DNA from: Afipia felis ATCC 53690
Lineage (GTDB): Bacteria; Pseudomonadota; Alphaproteobacteria; Rhizobiales; Xanthobacteraceae
Length of the DNA stretch: 64,000 nucleotides
NCBI RefSeq assembly: GCF_000314735.2
Contig: NZ_KB375270.1
Coordinates: forward strand, 2,542,001-2,606,000
Reading direction: 5' to 3'
Shown in pieces: positions 46,134 through 57,904 of the stretch (position 1 is the first letter of the stretch; every line of letters begins with the position of its first letter). The notes under the pieces are model-generated. The model saw only the letters and a program-made list of their open reading frames with translations, ran no database searches and was not told the DNA's origin. Both the position numbers and the translations under genes were made by a program.

Positions 46134-48308
46134 TTACAAAAAGCTCTGCGGATCGACATCGACTTCCAGGGTGAGACTGCCCTTGGTCTTCGGCGCTTCC
46201 GCAAGCCACGCGCGCAGATATCCCGACAGATCGAAGCCGCGCGACGATTTGACCAGAAGACGAAAGCGGTAGCGCCCCTTGATGACGGCAAGCGGCGCCT
46301 CCGCAGGTCCCAGCACCACGACATGCTCGTCGCGCGGCGCGAGGCCCGCGAGTTTGCGCGCAAAGCCTTCCGCATCCGGCCGGTTCGCCGCCGAGACGAT
46401 CAGCGCCGCGAGCCGTCCGAACGGCGGATAAGCGGCGCGTTCGCGCGCTTCAATCTCGCTGTCGTAGAACGCCTCGCGATTCGAGGCGATCAGCGCCTTC
46501 ATCACCGGATGTTCGGGCTGGTGCGTCTGCAGATAGCCGACACCGCGCCCCTGCTCGCGCCCGGCGCGCCCGATCACCTGATTGAGCAACTGGAACGTCC
46601 GTTCGGCGGCGCGCGGATCGCCGTTGCCGAGACCGAGATCGGCATCGATCACGCCGACGAGATTCAGACGCGGGAAATTATGTCCCTTCGCCACGAGCTG
46701 CGTGCCGATGATGATGTCGACGCGGCCTTCCGCAATCTCGTTGAGTTCCGCGCGCATCGTCTCGATCGAGGTGATGAGATCGCTCGACAGGATCATGGTG
46801 CGCGCATCGGGAAAGAGATTCGCAGCCTCTTCCTGCAACCGCTCCACGCCGGGGCCAATCGCGGCGAGCGATTCCTCGGCACCGCATTGCGGGCACAGAT
46901 GCGGACGCGGCATCGAGAAGCCGCAGTGATGGCAGACGAGACGCTGGCGGAAGCGATGATCGACCAGCCACGCGTCGCAGATGTTGCATGAGAAGCGGTG
47001 GCCGCAGGCGCGGCACAGCGTCAGCGGCGCATAGCCGCGGCGGTTGAGAAACAGCAACGCCTGTTCCTTGCGTTCCACCGCGAATTTCACCGCTTCCGCG
47101 AGTGGCGGCGAGATGAAGCGCCCGCGCGAAGGCCCTTCGCGCTTGAGATCGATGGCCTCGATATGCGGCATGTGCTGACCGCCGAAACGCGACGGCAGTG
47201 CGATGCGCCGATAGCGCCCGGTGCGCGCGTTTACCTCTGTCTCGACCGACGGCGTCGCTGACGCCAGCACCACCGGGATCTTCGCGATGTGTCCGCGCAC
47301 CACCGCCATATCGCGGGCGTGATAATGCGCACCGTCGCTTTGCTTGTAAGCTTGGTCGTGTTCCTCATCGACCACGATCAGCCCGAGATCGGCATAAGGC
47401 AGGAACAGCGCCGACCGTGCGCCGACCACGATCTGCGCTTCGCCGTTCGCGACCGCGAGCCAGTTGCGCGCGCGGGTACGCGGCGTCAGTTCGGAATGCC
47501 ATTCGACCGGCCGCACGCCAAAGCGCAGTGCGAAGCGTTCGAGGAACTGCCCCGTCAGTGCGATTTCCGGCATCAGGATCAGCGCCTGCCGTCCCTTGCG
47601 GATGATCTCGGCGACCGCCTCGAAATACACTTCGGTCTTGCCGGATCCGGTGACACCGTCGATCAGCGCGACCGCAAATCCATCATGCGCGGCGAGTTCG
47701 CGCATCTGCTCCGCCGCGACCTTTTGTTCCGGCGAAAAATCAGGCTCGGCGAATGACGGGTCCGGCGGCTGCATCGGCTTTTCGCGCGGCATCGGCTCGA
47801 TCGCGAGTGTGCCTTCATCGACAAGCCCGTCGATGACCGAAGCGCTGACGCCCGCCTCCTGCGCGGCTTCGGATTTTGCGCGCAGCAATCCATCCGAGAG
47901 CAAATCGAGCGCGCGGGCCCGCGCCGCCGTCATCCGCGCAGGCGGCGCGCCCACAAGCCGCACGCCGAGGCGCACGCGCTCGGGACCGAGATGCTCGCCC
48001 ATGCGCAGCGTCATCCGCGCCACCATGCCGCGAGATGCCAGCGTGTAATTCGAGACCCAATCGACGAAGCGACGCAGCTCCTCGCGCAACGGCGGCACGT
48101 CGAGCTTGCCGCTCACGTCCTTCAGCCGGTTGTGCAGGCGGGGATCCAGGCTGGGATTGTCCGCCCAGACGACGGCTGTGACCTCGCGTGCAGCGAGAGG
48201 AACCGTCACGACATCGCCGACCGAAAGGTTGAGATCGTCCGGCACGGCGTAGGAATAGGTCTGGTTCAACGCCACTGGGACGAGGACGTCGACAACTCGT
48301 CTGGGCAT
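46134..48308 (-). CDS. priA: Primosomal protein N' (PriA helicase)
   Basis: 724 residues. Order: N-terminal 3'-end-binding domain (VVDVLVPVALNQTYSYAVP), Walker A GVTGSGKTEVYFEAV (about 218-232), DEEHD box (about 316-320), the zinc-binding insertion with eight Cys from CRACGHRFSCNIC to CPQCG (about 432-475), then helicase motifs including VGVIDADLGL and QVIGRAGR. It rebuilds replication forks after stalling by loading DnaB. Monocistronic, divergent from xerC. Confidence 0.97.
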   Translation of the reverse strand: MPRRVVDVLVPVALNQTYSYAVPDDLNLSVGDVVTVPLAAREVTAVVWADNPSLDPRLHNRLKDVSGKLDVPPLREELRRFVDWVSNYTLASRGMVARMTLRMGEHLGPERVRLGVRLVGAPPARMTAARARALDLLSDGLLRAKSEAAQEAGVSASVIDGLVDEGTLAIEPMPREKPMQPPDPSFAEPDFSPEQKVAAEQMRELAAHDGFAVALIDGVTGSGKTEVYFEAVAEIIRKGRQALILMPEIALTGQFLERFALRFGVRPVEWHSELTPRTRARNWLAVANGEAQIVVGARSALFLPYADLGLIVVDEEHDQAYKQSDGAHYHARDMAVVRGHIAKIPVVLASATPSVETEVNARTGRYRRIALPSRFGGQHMPHIEAIDLKREGPSRGRFISPPLAEAVKFAVERKEQALLFLNRRGYAPLTLCRACGHRFSCNICDAWLVDHRFRQRLVCHHCGFSMPRPHLCPQCGAEESLAAIGPGVERLQEEAANLFPDARTMILSSDLITSIETMRAELNEIAEGRVDIIIGTQLVAKGHNFPRLNLVGVIDADLGLGNGDPRAAERTFQLLNQVIGRAGREQGRGVGYLQTHQPEHPVMKALIASNREAFYDSEIEARERAAYPPFGRLAALIVSAANRPDAEGFARKLAGLAPRDEHVVVLGPAEAPLAVIKGRYRFRLLVKSSRGFDLSGYLRAWLAEAPKTKGSLTLEVDVDPQSFL

Positions 48309-48453
48309 GAGAGCATCCGGCGTGGCGATTTAAGAAAGGATAAACGGCCCGGTGTGAGTATCGCAACCGCGCGGCGGCCGCCAATCCTTCGGGATCGAGG
48401 CATTGCCGTGATCCCGGCGAGCGATTCTCGCCTCTATTTATACGTCAGGCGGC

Positions 48454-49419
48454 ATGCCCAAACCAAAACGCGCGACCGAGACGATCCTGCCCGCCGGTGC
48501 CGACATTCAAGCCGAGGCGGCGCGCTGGCTCGCGCATCTCAAGATCGAACGGCGGCTGTCGCCGAAGACGCTGGAAGCCTATGAGCGCGATTTGCGTCAG
48601 TGCCTGACCTTCCTCGCGGAGCATTGGGGCAAACCTGTTTCGCTCAAGGCCTTCGCCGCCATTGAGGCGACCGATATCCGTGCCTTCATGGCCTCGCGCC
48701 GCTCCGACGATATCGGCGGCCGCTCGCTCATGCGCGCGCTCGCGGGCCTGCGCTCGTTCGGGCGGTTTCTCGAACGCGAAGGCAAGGGCAAGGTCGGCGC
48801 GCTGTCGGCGATCCGCGCGCCGAAGATTTCCAAGAGCCTGCCGAAACCGCTCGCCGTCTCCGCCGCGCGCAATCTGACGGAGACCGACATCCGCGCGGGT
48901 GAAGACCGCCCGCCGTGGATCTGGGCGCGTGACGCCGCCGTGATGGCACTGCTGTACGGCTCCGGCCTGCGCATTTCCGAGGCGCTCGGGCTAAATCGGC
49001 GCGACATTCCCGAACCGGGGCGCGGCGATGTCATTACAGTGACGGGTAAAGGCAACAAGACGCGGATGGTGCCGGTGCTGCAGAGCGTGCTGGAAGCCGT
49101 GCAGGATTATATCGCCCAGTGCCCCTATCCGCTCGCGCCCGAAAAGCCCGTCTTTGTCGGTGCTCGCGGCGGGCCACTGTCACCCCGCATTATTCAATTG
49201 ACGATGGCGCGGCTGCGCGGCGCGCTCGGCCTGCCCGACAGCGCCACCCCACACGCGTTGCGCCATTCCTTCGCAACCCATCTTTTATCGCGTGGCGGCG
49301 ACCTGCGCGCTATTCAGGAATTGCTCGGCCACGCTTCACTGTCGACCACCCAGATTTATACCGGGATCGACGCCGAACGGCTGATGGATGTCTATCAAAG
49401 CGCCCACCCCCGCGCGTAG
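48454..49419 (+). CDS. xerC: Tyrosine recombinase XerC
   Basis: 321 residues. N-terminal SAM-like domain (ARWLAHLKIERRLSPKTLEA, about 24-43), catalytic domain with Arg in GSGLRISEAL, Lys in TGKGNKTR, HALRHSFATH and LGHASLSTTQIYTG bearing the final His and nucleophilic Tyr. With XerD it resolves chromosome dimers at dif. The divergent priA-xerC arrangement is usual for this group, so this is the housekeeping enzyme rather than an element integrase. Confidence 0.95.
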   Translation: MPKPKRATETILPAGADIQAEAARWLAHLKIERRLSPKTLEAYERDLRQCLTFLAEHWGKPVSLKAFAAIEATDIRAFMASRRSDDIGGRSLMRALAGLRSFGRFLEREGKGKVGALSAIRAPKISKSLPKPLAVSAARNLTETDIRAGEDRPPWIWARDAAVMALLYGSGLRISEALGLNRRDIPEPGRGDVITVTGKGNKTRMVPVLQSVLEAVQDYIAQCPYPLAPEKPVFVGARGGPLSPRIIQLTMARLRGALGLPDSATPHALRHSFATHLLSRGGDLRAIQELLGHASLSTTQIYTGIDAERLMDVYQSAHPRA

Positions 49420-49430
49420 GCGGCCCCTCG

Positions 49431-49829
49431 TCATCGGACGATGATAAAAATGATCCCGATCGCAACCATGCCAAATGAAACAGCCGCCAGCGGCAGCAGC
49501 ATATCGACCATGGCTTCCGATGTTCTGATATGACTGCCCCAGACAGGAAATTCGCCGGACATCCACTCGCGGAACGTCACAATTCTCCGATCCGCCGCCG
49601 ATAAGTCCGCCTTTCGCCGCCATACACGCGCTATGATCGCAGGTATCCCAATCGCGATCACAAAGAACATCGTGATCATCGAAAGCGGCAGCTCCGTATC
49701 CGCCTTGCGGTCAAATACAAGCCACGCCGAAACCGTGAACAAGATGATCAATCCGATGGCGATATCGTAGACCACCGGATGAAGTCGGCGTCGCAGCGGC
49801 CGGTCACGTGGGATGATGTCGTTGGCCAT
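49431..49829 (-). CDS. Hypothetical membrane protein
   Basis: 132 residues from the ATG at 49829, which has AAGGA eight bases upstream; the longer frame to 49868 is unlikely. Three membrane spans (about 22-40, 48-68, 107-131), with a basic, soluble loop between the second and third. No family recognised. It converges on xerC with an 11-base gap. Confidence 0.75.
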   Translation of the reverse strand: MANDIIPRDRPLRRRLHPVVYDIAIGLIILFTVSAWLVFDRKADTELPLSMITMFFVIAIGIPAIIARVWRRKADLSAADRRIVTFREWMSGEFPVWGSHIRTSEAMVDMLLPLAAVSFGMVAIGIIFIIVR

Positions 49830-50080
49830 CGCACCGTCCTTTCCCTTGTATTTTCCGCCCTCCTTCAATGATTTAAGCGTCAGAACGCACGTCAGGTTTC
49901 ATGGAATCGGACACACGCGCATTATCTTTTGTTCAGAAAGCCGGTCGGACGCCGCAGCGTGAAGGCCCAAAATCGGCTGATCCGATACAATCAAAAATTT
50001 GCCGTGACGGCTCTGCGCGGCCCTTGCGCGGCGACAGGCGTTCAGCCAATCGTGGCGCATCGATAGCGGGAGAATCACCG

Positions 50081-50671
50081 ATGAGCGCCCACGAGAGCAT
50101 GGAACACGCCGAGCATGCCGAACATGCATCCGGCTCCAACAAGAAGATCGCCCTCCTGATCGCCATCATCGCCTTGTGCCTCGCGTTGTCGGAGACGCTC
50201 GGCAAAAGCGCGCAGACCGAGGCGATCAGCAAGAACGTCGAGGCTGCCAACCTGTGGGCCTTCTTCCAGGCCAAGAGCATTCGCCGCACCCAGGTGCAGA
50301 CCGCGATCGAGCAGATGAAGGTTGCGAGCGATACATCCTCGGATGAAGCGCTCAGGACCGCCGCCGCCAAGCAGATCGAAATCTGGCAGAAGACGGCGGC
50401 ACGCTACCGCTCCGAACCCGAGACCGGCGAAGGCTCGGAACAGCTCGCCGCCCGCGCCAAGCATGCCGAGCATGACCGAGATCTCGCGTCGGCCCGCTAC
50501 CATCATTTCGAACTGGCTTCAGCCGCATTCCAGATCGGCATCGTACTGGCCTCGGCCACCATCATCACCGGCATGATGGCGCTGGCCTGGGGATCGGGCC
50601 TGCTCGCGGTGATCGGCATCGTCTTCACCGCGATCGGCGTATTCGCGCCGCACGCCGTGCATCTGATGTAG
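50081..50671 (+). CDS. DUF4337 membrane protein
   Basis: 196 residues from the ATG at 50081 (GCGGGAG nine bases upstream). A His/Glu-rich start (SMEHAEHAEHASG) may bind metal; then one span (about 25-43), a long coiled-coil-like middle (about 55-140: LWAFFQAKSIRRTQVQ, then ARAKHAEHDRDLASARYHHF), and two C-terminal spans (about 146-190). It fits DUF4337, of unknown function. A terminator that faces the lpdA operon follows. Confidence 0.85.
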   Translation: MSAHESMEHAEHAEHASGSNKKIALLIAIIALCLALSETLGKSAQTEAISKNVEAANLWAFFQAKSIRRTQVQTAIEQMKVASDTSSDEALRTAAAKQIEIWQKTAARYRSEPETGEGSEQLAARAKHAEHDRDLASARYHHFELASAAFQIGIVLASATIITGMMALAWGSGLLAVIGIVFTAIGVFAPHAVHLM

Positions 50672-50683
50672 CGCGAAAGAAAA

Positions 50684-50711
50684 GCCCCGCCCTTCGCGTG
50701 AAGGACGGGGC
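50684..50711 (-). terminator. Terminator of the 2-oxoglutarate dehydrogenase operon
   Basis: GCCCCG-C-CCTTC pairs with GAAGG-A-CGGGGC; on the minus strand TTTTCTTTC follows. It lies 39 bases past the lpdA stop and may also serve the convergent DUF4337 gene. Confidence 0.85.
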
Positions 50712-50749
50712 AAAGCATCACGATTGATACTGCCTGACGGCAGCGTTCC

Positions 50750-52150
50750 TCACATATGAATGGCGCGCTTGGCGACCGCCATCGCCGCTTCCTTCACCGC
50801 CTCCGAGCGGGTCGGGTGCGCGTGGCAAGTGCGCGCGAGGTCTTCCGCCGCGCCGCCAAACTCCATCAGCACCGCGCATTCATGGATCATCTCGCCCGCT
50901 TCCGCGCCGATGATGTGCGCGCCAAGCACGCGGTCCGTTTTCGCGTCGGCGATAATCTTCACAAAGCCGTCGGTGGTCTGGTTGACCTTGGTGCGACCGT
51001 TCGCGGTGAAGGGAAACTTGCCGACGTTATAGGCAACGCCAGCCTGCTTGACCTCCTCCTCGGTCTTACCGACCGACGCGACCTCCGGGAAGGTGTAGAT
51101 CACGCTCGGGATTACGTCGTAATTGGTGTGGCCGGCCTGGCCCGCGAGCGTCTCTGCCACCGCGACGCCTTCATCTTCCGCCTTGTGCGCGAGCATCGGC
51201 CCGGCGATCACGTCGCCGATCGCGTAGATGCCCTTCACATTGGTCGCAAGGTGCGCGTCGGTCTTGATGCGGCCGCGCTGATCCAGCTCGACGCCTGCTT
51301 CCTTCAGGCCGAGACCATCCGTGTACGGCACGCGGCCGATCGCGACCAGCACCACGTCGGCTTCCAGCGTCTCGCTCTTGCCGCCTGCCGCCGGCTCGAT
51401 ATTCACCTTCAGCGTCTTGCCGGAGGAATCAACACCGGTGACCTTGGAGCCGAGCTTGAACTCGAAGCCCTGCTTCTCGAGGATACGCTGGAAGGATTTG
51501 GCGATCTCGCCATCCATGCCCGGAATGATGCGGTCGAGGAATTCGACCACGGTCACCTTGGCGCCGAGACGCCGCCATACCGAGCCGAGTTCGAGTCCGA
51601 TCACGCCGGCACCGATCACCAGCATCTTTTCCGGCACTGTCTCGAGCTTCAGCGCGCCGGTGGACGACACGATGCGCTTCTCGTCGATCTCGACGCCCTT
51701 CAGCTTCGCGACATCCGAACCCGTAGCGATGACGATGTTCTTCGTCTCCAGCGTCTGGGTCTTGCCGTCCGTACCCTTGACCTCGACCTTGCCCGGCGCT
51801 GCGATCCGGCCAGTGCCGACAAAGGTCTCGATCTTGTTCTTCTTGAACAGAAAGCCGACGCCCTTGACGTTGCCGTCGACGCCATCGTCCTTGAACTTCA
51901 TCAGCGCGGGAAGATCGAGCTTCGGCGCGCCGACATTCACACCCATCTTCGGCAGCATGTGCGCCGCTTCCTCGAACCGCTCGGAGGCGTGCAGCAAGGC
52001 CTTGGACGGAATGCAGCCGATGTTGAGGCAGGTGCCGCCGAAGGTCGGATTCTTCTCAACCACCGCGACCTTCATGCCGAGTTGTGCCGCGCGGATCGCG
52101 CAGACATAACCGCCGGGGCCGGTACCGATGACAACCAAATCGAAAGACAT
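50750..52150 (-). CDS. lpdA: Dihydrolipoyl dehydrogenase (E3)
   Basis: 466 residues from the ATG at 52150. FAD motif [20 protein letters not shown] (about 5-24), redox-active disulfide in [13 protein letters not shown] (about 39-51), NAD-binding [15 protein letters not shown], and the His-Glu pair in CHAHPTRSE near the C-terminus. It reoxidises the lipoyl group of OdhB, passing electrons to NAD. Last gene of the odhA-odhB-lpdA operon. Confidence 0.97.
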   Translation of the reverse strand: MSFDLVVIGTGPGGYVCAIRAAQLGMKVAVVEKNPTFGGTCLNIGCIPSKALLHASERFEEAAHMLPKMGVNVGAPKLDLPALMKFKDDGVDGNVKGVGFLFKKNKIETFVGTGRIAAPGKVEVKGTDGKTQTLETKNIVIATGSDVAKLKGVEIDEKRIVSSTGALKLETVPEKMLVIGAGVIGLELGSVWRRLGAKVTVVEFLDRIIPGMDGEIAKSFQRILEKQGFEFKLGSKVTGVDSSGKTLKVNIEPAAGGKSETLEADVVLVAIGRVPYTDGLGLKEAGVELDQRGRIKTDAHLATNVKGIYAIGDVIAGPMLAHKAEDEGVAVAETLAGQAGHTNYDVIPSVIYTFPEVASVGKTEEEVKQAGVAYNVGKFPFTANGRTKVNQTTDGFVKIIADAKTDRVLGAHIIGAEAGEMIHECAVLMEFGGAAEDLARTCHAHPTRSEAVKEAAMAVAKRAIHM

Positions 52151-52258
52151 AAGAGACAACTCCGAACGAACTTTTCATCGTCGGGGCCGGTTCGCCCCAA
52201 CCATCCGCATCGAGACGTGAACGCCCGGCGCGAGGCCGGACGTGATGGAAAAACGTAA

Positions 52259-53494
52259 TTACAGATCGAGCACGAGCCGCGCCGGATCCTCGAGGTTTTC
52301 CTTAACCCGCACGAGGAAGGTCACCGCTTCCTTGCCGTCGATGACGCGGTGATCGTAGGACAACGCCAGATACATCATCGGACGTATCTCGATCTTGCCG
52401 CCGACCACGACGGGCCGCTCCTGAATCTTGTGCATACCGAGAATACCGGCCTGCGGCGCGTTGAGGATCGGCGTCGACATCAGCGAGCCGTAGATGCCGC
52501 CATTGGTGATGGTGAAGGTGCCACCCTGCATCTCGTCGATCTTGAGTTGACCGTCGCGCGCACGCTTGCCGAAATCGGCGATGTTCTTCTCGATCTCGGC
52601 GATCGACTTGTGATCGCACTCGCGCACCACCGGCACCACGAGGCCCTTGTCGGTGCCGACCGCGACGCCGACGTGATAATAGTTCTTGTAAACGAGGTCG
52701 GTGCCGTCGATCTCAGCGTTGACGGCGGGGACTTCCTTCAGTGCCTGCACGCAGGCCTTCACGAAGAAGCCCATGAAGCCGAGCTTGGAATGATGCTTCT
52801 TCTCGAACAGATCCTTGTACTGCGCGCGCAGTGCCATGACGTTGGTCATGTCGACCTCGTTGAAGGTCGTCAGCATCGCAGCGGTGTTCTGCACGTCCTT
52901 GAGGCGGCGCGCGATGGTCTGGCGCAACCGGGTCATCTTCACCCGCTCCTCGCGTGCGGCGTCGTCGGCCGGCGACGGCGCGCGAACCTGCAGTGACGCC
53001 GCAGGCTGATTGATCGGGGTCGGCGTTGAGGCCGCCTTCTCGATCGCGGCCATCATATCGCCCTTGGTGACGCGGCCATCCTTGCCGGAACCCGGAACGG
53101 TGCCCGCATCGATGCCGCTCTCGGCTGAGAGCTTGCGCACCGACGGCGCCTGCGGCGCATCGGCGGGTGGGGACTTCTGCACTGGGGCAGATGCGGCAGC
53201 CGGAGCAGCGGCTTTCGCCGGCGCGGCTTCGGCGGGTTTCGCAGCAGCGGGCTTGCCCGCGCCTTCGGTGATCTGGCCGAGCAACGCGCCGACCGCAACC
53301 GTCTCGCCATCCTTGGCAACGATCTCGCCGAGCGTGCCGGCGGACGGCGCAGGCACCTCGATGGTCACCTTGTCCGTTTCCAGTTCAACGAGCGGTTCGT
53401 CGACGCTGACGGCATCGCCGGTCTTCTTGAACCAGCGGCCAATGGTGGCCTCGGTGACGGATTCGCCGAGTGTCGGAACGCGGATTTCAGCCAT
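52259..53494 (-). CDS. odhB: Dihydrolipoyl succinyltransferase, E2 of 2-oxoglutarate dehydrogenase
   Basis: 411 residues. One lipoyl domain with the modified Lys in [10 protein letters not shown] (about 38-47), an Ala/Pro-rich flexible linker (about 78-105), a peripheral subunit-binding domain ([20 protein letters not shown], about 119-138), and the catalytic domain ending with the active-site [12 protein letters not shown] (about 379-390). It forms succinyl-CoA in the TCA cycle. Confidence 0.98.
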   Translation of the reverse strand: MAEIRVPTLGESVTEATIGRWFKKTGDAVSVDEPLVELETDKVTIEVPAPSAGTLGEIVAKDGETVAVGALLGQITEGAGKPAAAKPAEAAPAKAAAPAAASAPVQKSPPADAPQAPSVRKLSAESGIDAGTVPGSGKDGRVTKGDMMAAIEKAASTPTPINQPAASLQVRAPSPADDAAREERVKMTRLRQTIARRLKDVQNTAAMLTTFNEVDMTNVMALRAQYKDLFEKKHHSKLGFMGFFVKACVQALKEVPAVNAEIDGTDLVYKNYYHVGVAVGTDKGLVVPVVRECDHKSIAEIEKNIADFGKRARDGQLKIDEMQGGTFTITNGGIYGSLMSTPILNAPQAGILGMHKIQERPVVVGGKIEIRPMMYLALSYDHRVIDGKEAVTFLVRVKENLEDPARLVLDL

Positions 53495-53587
53495 GTCTTG
53501 CCCTTTTTGCGTTTTCGGCGGCGGGGGCCGCCAACGCGATCAAAAAAATCCAGGAGGCGGCGCATTGCGCGCCGCCTGCAAATTGTC

Positions 53588-56530
53588 TCAGCCGAGCGCC
53601 TCGTCGAGCAGCGCCTTCAACTGGGCCAGATGCTTCGACATCAGGCCCGTCGCGGTTGCGGCGGCAGGCGCGCGGCCCGCATAGCGCGGACGCTTGTGGG
53701 TGGCACCGATCTGGTTCAACACCCACTCGAGATACGGCTCGATGAAGTGCCATGCGCCCATGTTGCGCGGCTCTTCCTGACACCAGACGAACTCGGCGCC
53801 CTTGAAGCGTTCGAGCACCTGCACCAGCGTCTTCAGCGGCACCGGATAGAGCTGCTCGATGCGCAGCAGGTAGATGTCATCGATACCGCGCTTCTCGCGC
53901 TCCTCGAGCAGGTCGTAATAGACCTTGCCCGAGCACATGATGACGCGGCGGATCTTGGCATCCTCGACCAGCTTGATCTCGCCACCCGTCTCCGCGTCGT
54001 CGCGCAGGATGCGATGGAACGAGGTATCCGGCCCGAATTCAGCCAGACTGGAGACGGCGCGCTTGTGCCGCAGCAGCGACTTCGGCGTCATCAGGATCAG
54101 CGGCTTGCGGAATTCGCGCTTGAGCTGACGCCGCAGCACGTGGAAGTAGTTCGCAGGCGTCGTGAGGTTGGCGACCTGGATGTTGTCTTCCGCACACATC
54201 TGCAGGAAGCGCTCCAGACGCGCCGACGAATGCTCCGGTCCCTGACCTTCATAGCCGTGCGGAAGCAGGCAGACGAGGCCCGACATGCGCAGCCACTTGC
54301 GCTCGGACGAGGAGATGAACTGGTCGAACACCACCTGCGCGCCGTTGGCGAAATCGCCGAACTGCGCTTCCCACGCCGTCAGCGTGTTCGGCTCGGCCAG
54401 CGAGTAGCCGTATTCGAACGCGAGCACCGCCTCCTCGGACAGCGCCGAGTTGATGACCTCGTACTGACCGACCTTGCCGCCGAGATGGTTGAGCGGCGTG
54501 TAGCGGCTCTCATCTTCCTGATCGAACAACACCGAGTGACGCTGCGAGAAGGTGCCGCGCTCCGAATCCTGTCCCGATAGGCGGACATTGTGTCCTTCAC
54601 GCATGAGGGAGGAGAACGCCAGCGCCTCGCCGGTCGCCCAGTCGATGCCTTCGCCGTTATCGATCGCCTTGGCGCGGTTTTCGAGGAAACGCTGCACCGT
54701 ACGATGCAGGTGGAAGCCCTCGGGCGCCACGGTGATCTTCCGGCCGATGTCCTTGAGCTCTTCGATCGGCACGCCGGTGATCACGCGGCCAGCTTCGACG
54801 CCGGTTTCCGATGACTTGAAACCGGTCCACTTGCCGTCGAGCCAGTCGGCCTTGTTCGGCTTGTAGCCTCCGCCCGCCTCGAGCTCGGCGTCGAGCCGCG
54901 CGCGCCAGTCGGCCTTCGCCTTGTCGACTTCGCCTTCGGTCATCACGCCATCGGCGATCAGCCGCCTGGAATAGATATCCAGCGTCGAAGGATGCGTCGC
55001 GATCTTCTTGTACATCACCGGCTGGGTGAACGCGGGCTCGTCGCCCTCGTTGTGGCCGTGCCGGCGGTAGCAGAACATGTCGATGACGACCGGCTTATGG
55101 AATTTCTGCCGGAATTCGACCGCGACCTTGGCGGCGAACACCACCGCTTCCGGATCATCGCCGTTCACATGGAAAATCGGCGCGTCGATCATCTTCGCCA
55201 CGTCCGACGGATACGGCGAGGAGCGCGAGTAACGCGGATAGGTCGTGAAGCCGATCTGGTTGTTGACGATGAAGTGCAGCGAGCCGCCGGTGCGGTAGCC
55301 CTTCAGGTCCGACAGCGCGAAACATTCCGCCACCACACCCTGGCCCGCGAACGCCGCGTCGCCATGCATCAGCAGCGGCAACACCGAGAGGCGCTCCGGA
55401 TCGTCGTTCTGGTCCTGCTTGGCGCGGGTCTTGCCGAGCACCACCGGGTCGACGATTTCGAGATGCGAGGGGTTCGCCGTCAGCGACAGGTGAACCTTGT
55501 TATTGTCGAACTCGCGGTCGCTGGATGCGCCGAGGTGATACTTGACGTCGCCCGAACCCTCGACCTCGTCGGGGTTGGCGGAGCCGCCCTTGAATTCATG
55601 GAACAGCGCGCGGTGCGGCTTGCCCATCACCTGCGTGAGGATGTTGAGACGTCCGCGATGCGGCATGCCGAGCACGATGTCGCGCACGCCGAGATTGCCG
55701 CCGCGCTTGATGATCTGTTCGAGCGCGGGGATCAGCGCCTCGCCACCATCGAGGCCGAAACGCTTGGTGCCGGTGAATTTGAGATCGCAGAATTTCTCGA
55801 AGCCCTCGGCCTCGACAAGCTTCATCAGGATGGCGCGGCGGCCTTCGCGGGTGAAGCTGATTTCCTTATCCGGGCCCTCGATGCGTTCCTGAATCCATGC
55901 CTTCTGCTCCGGATTGGAGATGTGCATGAATTCGACGCCGAGCGTCTGGCAATAGGTGCGTTCGCAGATCGTCACGATCTCGCGCAGCGTGCCGTATTCG
56001 AGACCGAGCACGTGGTCGAGGAAGATCTTGCGGTCGTAATCGGCGTCGGTGAAGCCGTAGGAGCGCGGATCAAGCTCCTCGTGGCCGATCTGCTCCTGGA
56101 TGCCGAGCGGATCGAGATTGGCGTGGAAGTGACCGCGCATGCGGTAGGCGCGGATCAGCATCAGGGCGCGGACCGAATCGCGGGTCGCCTGCAGGACGTC
56201 CTGGTTGCTGGCGGCCGGCGCGCTGGCGGCGCGCTTGGCGATCTTGTCGCCCATCACCTTTTCGACCTGCGCCCAGTTGCCGTCGAGCGCGGAGGTCAGA
56301 TCGTCGCTGGGGGTCAGCGGCCAGTTAGGCTTTTCCCAGGACGGACCGCGCGCGTTCTTTTCGACATCAGCGGGAGCGTCATTGAGGCTTTTGAAGAACG
56401 ACTGCCATTCGGGATCGACCGAGGAGGGGTCCGCATCGTAGCGGGAGTACATCTCGTCGATATAGGTGGCGTTGGCGCCGTCGAGAAAGGAAGTAAGGGC
56501 GAAGTTGGCGTTCGCGTCCTGGCGGGACAT
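53588..56530 (-). CDS. odhA: 2-oxoglutarate dehydrogenase E1 component
   Basis: 980 residues. Starts with the E2-binding segment (FLDGANATYIDEMYSRYDAD), then the thiamine diphosphate domain with GMPHRGRLNILTQVMGKPH (about 289-307) and GDAAFAGQGVVAE, VIDMFCYRRHGHNEGDEPAF, and the transketolase-like C-terminal part. It decarboxylates 2-oxoglutarate and hands the succinyl group to OdhB. First gene of the operon, preceded by the mdh terminator, so it has its own promoter in the 56531-56727 gap. Confidence 0.98.
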   Translation of the reverse strand: MSRQDANANFALTSFLDGANATYIDEMYSRYDADPSSVDPEWQSFFKSLNDAPADVEKNARGPSWEKPNWPLTPSDDLTSALDGNWAQVEKVMGDKIAKRAASAPAASNQDVLQATRDSVRALMLIRAYRMRGHFHANLDPLGIQEQIGHEELDPRSYGFTDADYDRKIFLDHVLGLEYGTLREIVTICERTYCQTLGVEFMHISNPEQKAWIQERIEGPDKEISFTREGRRAILMKLVEAEGFEKFCDLKFTGTKRFGLDGGEALIPALEQIIKRGGNLGVRDIVLGMPHRGRLNILTQVMGKPHRALFHEFKGGSANPDEVEGSGDVKYHLGASSDREFDNNKVHLSLTANPSHLEIVDPVVLGKTRAKQDQNDDPERLSVLPLLMHGDAAFAGQGVVAECFALSDLKGYRTGGSLHFIVNNQIGFTTYPRYSRSSPYPSDVAKMIDAPIFHVNGDDPEAVVFAAKVAVEFRQKFHKPVVIDMFCYRRHGHNEGDEPAFTQPVMYKKIATHPSTLDIYSRRLIADGVMTEGEVDKAKADWRARLDAELEAGGGYKPNKADWLDGKWTGFKSSETGVEAGRVITGVPIEELKDIGRKITVAPEGFHLHRTVQRFLENRAKAIDNGEGIDWATGEALAFSSLMREGHNVRLSGQDSERGTFSQRHSVLFDQEDESRYTPLNHLGGKVGQYEVINSALSEEAVLAFEYGYSLAEPNTLTAWEAQFGDFANGAQVVFDQFISSSERKWLRMSGLVCLLPHGYEGQGPEHSSARLERFLQMCAEDNIQVANLTTPANYFHVLRRQLKREFRKPLILMTPKSLLRHKRAVSSLAEFGPDTSFHRILRDDAETGGEIKLVEDAKIRRVIMCSGKVYYDLLEEREKRGIDDIYLLRIEQLYPVPLKTLVQVLERFKGAEFVWCQEEPRNMGAWHFIEPYLEWVLNQIGATHKRPRYAGRAPAAATATGLMSKHLAQLKALLDEALG

Positions 56531-56727
56531 ATCGCGTCCTGATGGGCTGGGATGCGTCAGGAAAACTGAACCTTGCGTTCAATTCTGCTGCATCGATGTG
56601 ATGTGGCACTCTCTACCCTATTTGGGGCGAAAGTTCGCGGAGAAAAGACACAAGATATGAATTTGAAATTCGCACTATCGTCGCATGCGTTCTGGTGTTT
56701 GAAATACCAGAAGTGAATTTTCATAAG

Positions 56728-56753
56728 AAAACGGCCGGGGGATGCCCGGCCGT
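56728..56753 (-). terminator. Terminator after mdh
   Basis: ACGGCCGGG-GGATG-CCCGGCCGT on the plus strand; on the minus strand the stem is followed by TTTTCTTATG. It separates mdh from the odhA operon. Confidence 0.88.
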
Positions 56754-56814
56754 TCGACATTCTGAAAATACGAAGAAAATGCGCGGCAGGACGCCGCACA
56801 TCTCAAACTGCGAC

Positions 56815-57828
<1,014 letters not shown>

Positions 57829-57904
57829 TTAAACCTTTCGGCAGGGCCGTTCAAGTCAACCTTGGGGCCAAACGATGCCTCGGTTTTCCGGCTTTTGAGA
57901 CAGG

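Noticed and set aside
50756..52258. Long open frame (500 codons) opposite lpdA.
   Set aside because: High-GC shadow of lpdA; Arg-, His- and Asp-rich with no family resemblance. The same applies to the long frames opposite odhA, atpA/atpD and atpG.
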